NCBI GenBank assembly: GCA_017620435.1
Contig: JAFZQL010000197.1
Span: 1 to 22,650, forward strand
DNA from: Erysipelotrichaceae bacterium
GTDB taxonomy: Bacteria > Bacillota_I > Bacilli_A > Erysipelotrichales > Erysipelotrichaceae
Reading direction: 5' to 3'
Length of the DNA stretch: 22,650 nt
Numbering within the stretch: position 1 is the stretch's first letter; the number at the start of each line of letters is the position of its first letter. Position numbers and translations under genes: made by a program. Positions 22,403-22,650 of the stretch are shown here, piece after piece. The notes beneath the pieces are model-generated. The model saw nothing but the letters and a program-made list of their open reading frames with translations. It did not search any database and had not been told where the DNA came from.

Positions 22403-22650
22403 ATGAGAAAAGTACTGGCAATTGTGATCTGCAAACTGGCCAAGACCGTTGGCAAGCGTTTTGGTCATGGTTCCAGTCTGCCGGGGAAGATCGCCTTAAA
22501 GATCTGCCCGGATATTTTAAGCAGGATCAAGATGCCGGAATGCGTGATTGCCGTTACCGGGTCGAACGGAAAGACCTCGACGGTGGAGATGATCCGCAGC
22601 ATTCTGGAGAAATCCGGAAAGACTGTTGCCTGCAATACCGAGGGTTCCAA
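22403..22650 (+). CDS. murT: Lipid II isoglutaminyl synthase, MurT subunit (N-terminal fragment, cut by window end)
   Basis: The first 82 residues of a Mur-ligase family protein. The ATP loop is AVTGSNGKTSTVEMI (50-64), and the N-terminus GSSLPGKIALKICPDILSRI matches MurT, which with GatD amidates the lipid II D-glutamate in many Gram-positives. MurT lacks the UDP-binding N-domain of MurE-type ligases, in line with the early P-loop here. gatD would be expected next, beyond the window. The gene has its own promoter and probably a leaderless message. Confidence 0.85.
   Translation, partial: MRKVLAIVICKLAKTVGKRFGHGSSLPGKIALKICPDILSRIKMPECVIAVTGSNGKTSTVEMIRSILEKSGKTVACNTEGS

Overview
The window reads as a low-to-moderate GC Bacillota chromosome, most plausibly an Erysipelotrichia-type gut Firmicute. 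That taxonomic call is an inference from gene content and style: AGGAG ribosome sites, rplM-rpsI, comFA-comFC, a T-box before metG, a galactitol-type PTS and MurT. No tRNA, rRNA, CRISPR array, IS element or phage gene was seen. Coding density is high, and nearly every gene junction carries a readable hairpin or promoter.

Left part (1-2886): a terminator of an unseen upstream gene, a large DUF975/CmpB-type membrane protein, then the ribosomal protein operon rplM-rpsI. The rplM promoter appears to lie inside the terminator hairpin of the preceding gene and is followed by an L13-type mRNA leader.

Centre (2904-12161): a catabolic locus. A PRD-domain PTS regulator is followed by genes for galactitol-type EIIA, EIIB and EIIC, a dedicated HPr, a YcxB-like membrane protein and an RpiB/LacAB-type isomerase. 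After an intra-operon hairpin come a RuBisCO-like protein, a small lipoprotein translationally coupled to it, a class II (FucA/AraD type) aldolase and a Cof-type HAD phosphatase. No sugar dehydrogenase is present. The set suggests uptake and phosphorylation of an unidentified polyol, sugar or sugar acid, then isomerisation, RuBisCO-like enolate chemistry, aldol cleavage or dehydration, and dephosphorylation. The combination of a RuBisCO-like enzyme with a PTS is the most unusual thing here, and I do not recognise it as a described pathway.

Right part (12110-22650): a convergent rRNA m5C methyltransferase (minus strand), then divergently comFA-comFC, a cold-shock protein gene, secA, prfB with its programmed +1 frameshift, a dicarboxylate/amino-acid:cation symporter, a Met-type T-box leader with metG, and the start of murT, which is cut by the window edge.

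Several genes (the DUF975 gene, the methyltransferase gene, murT) have a -10 box 6-8 bases before the start codon and no Shine-Dalgarno sequence, which suggests leaderless mRNAs alongside otherwise Shine-Dalgarno-led genes.
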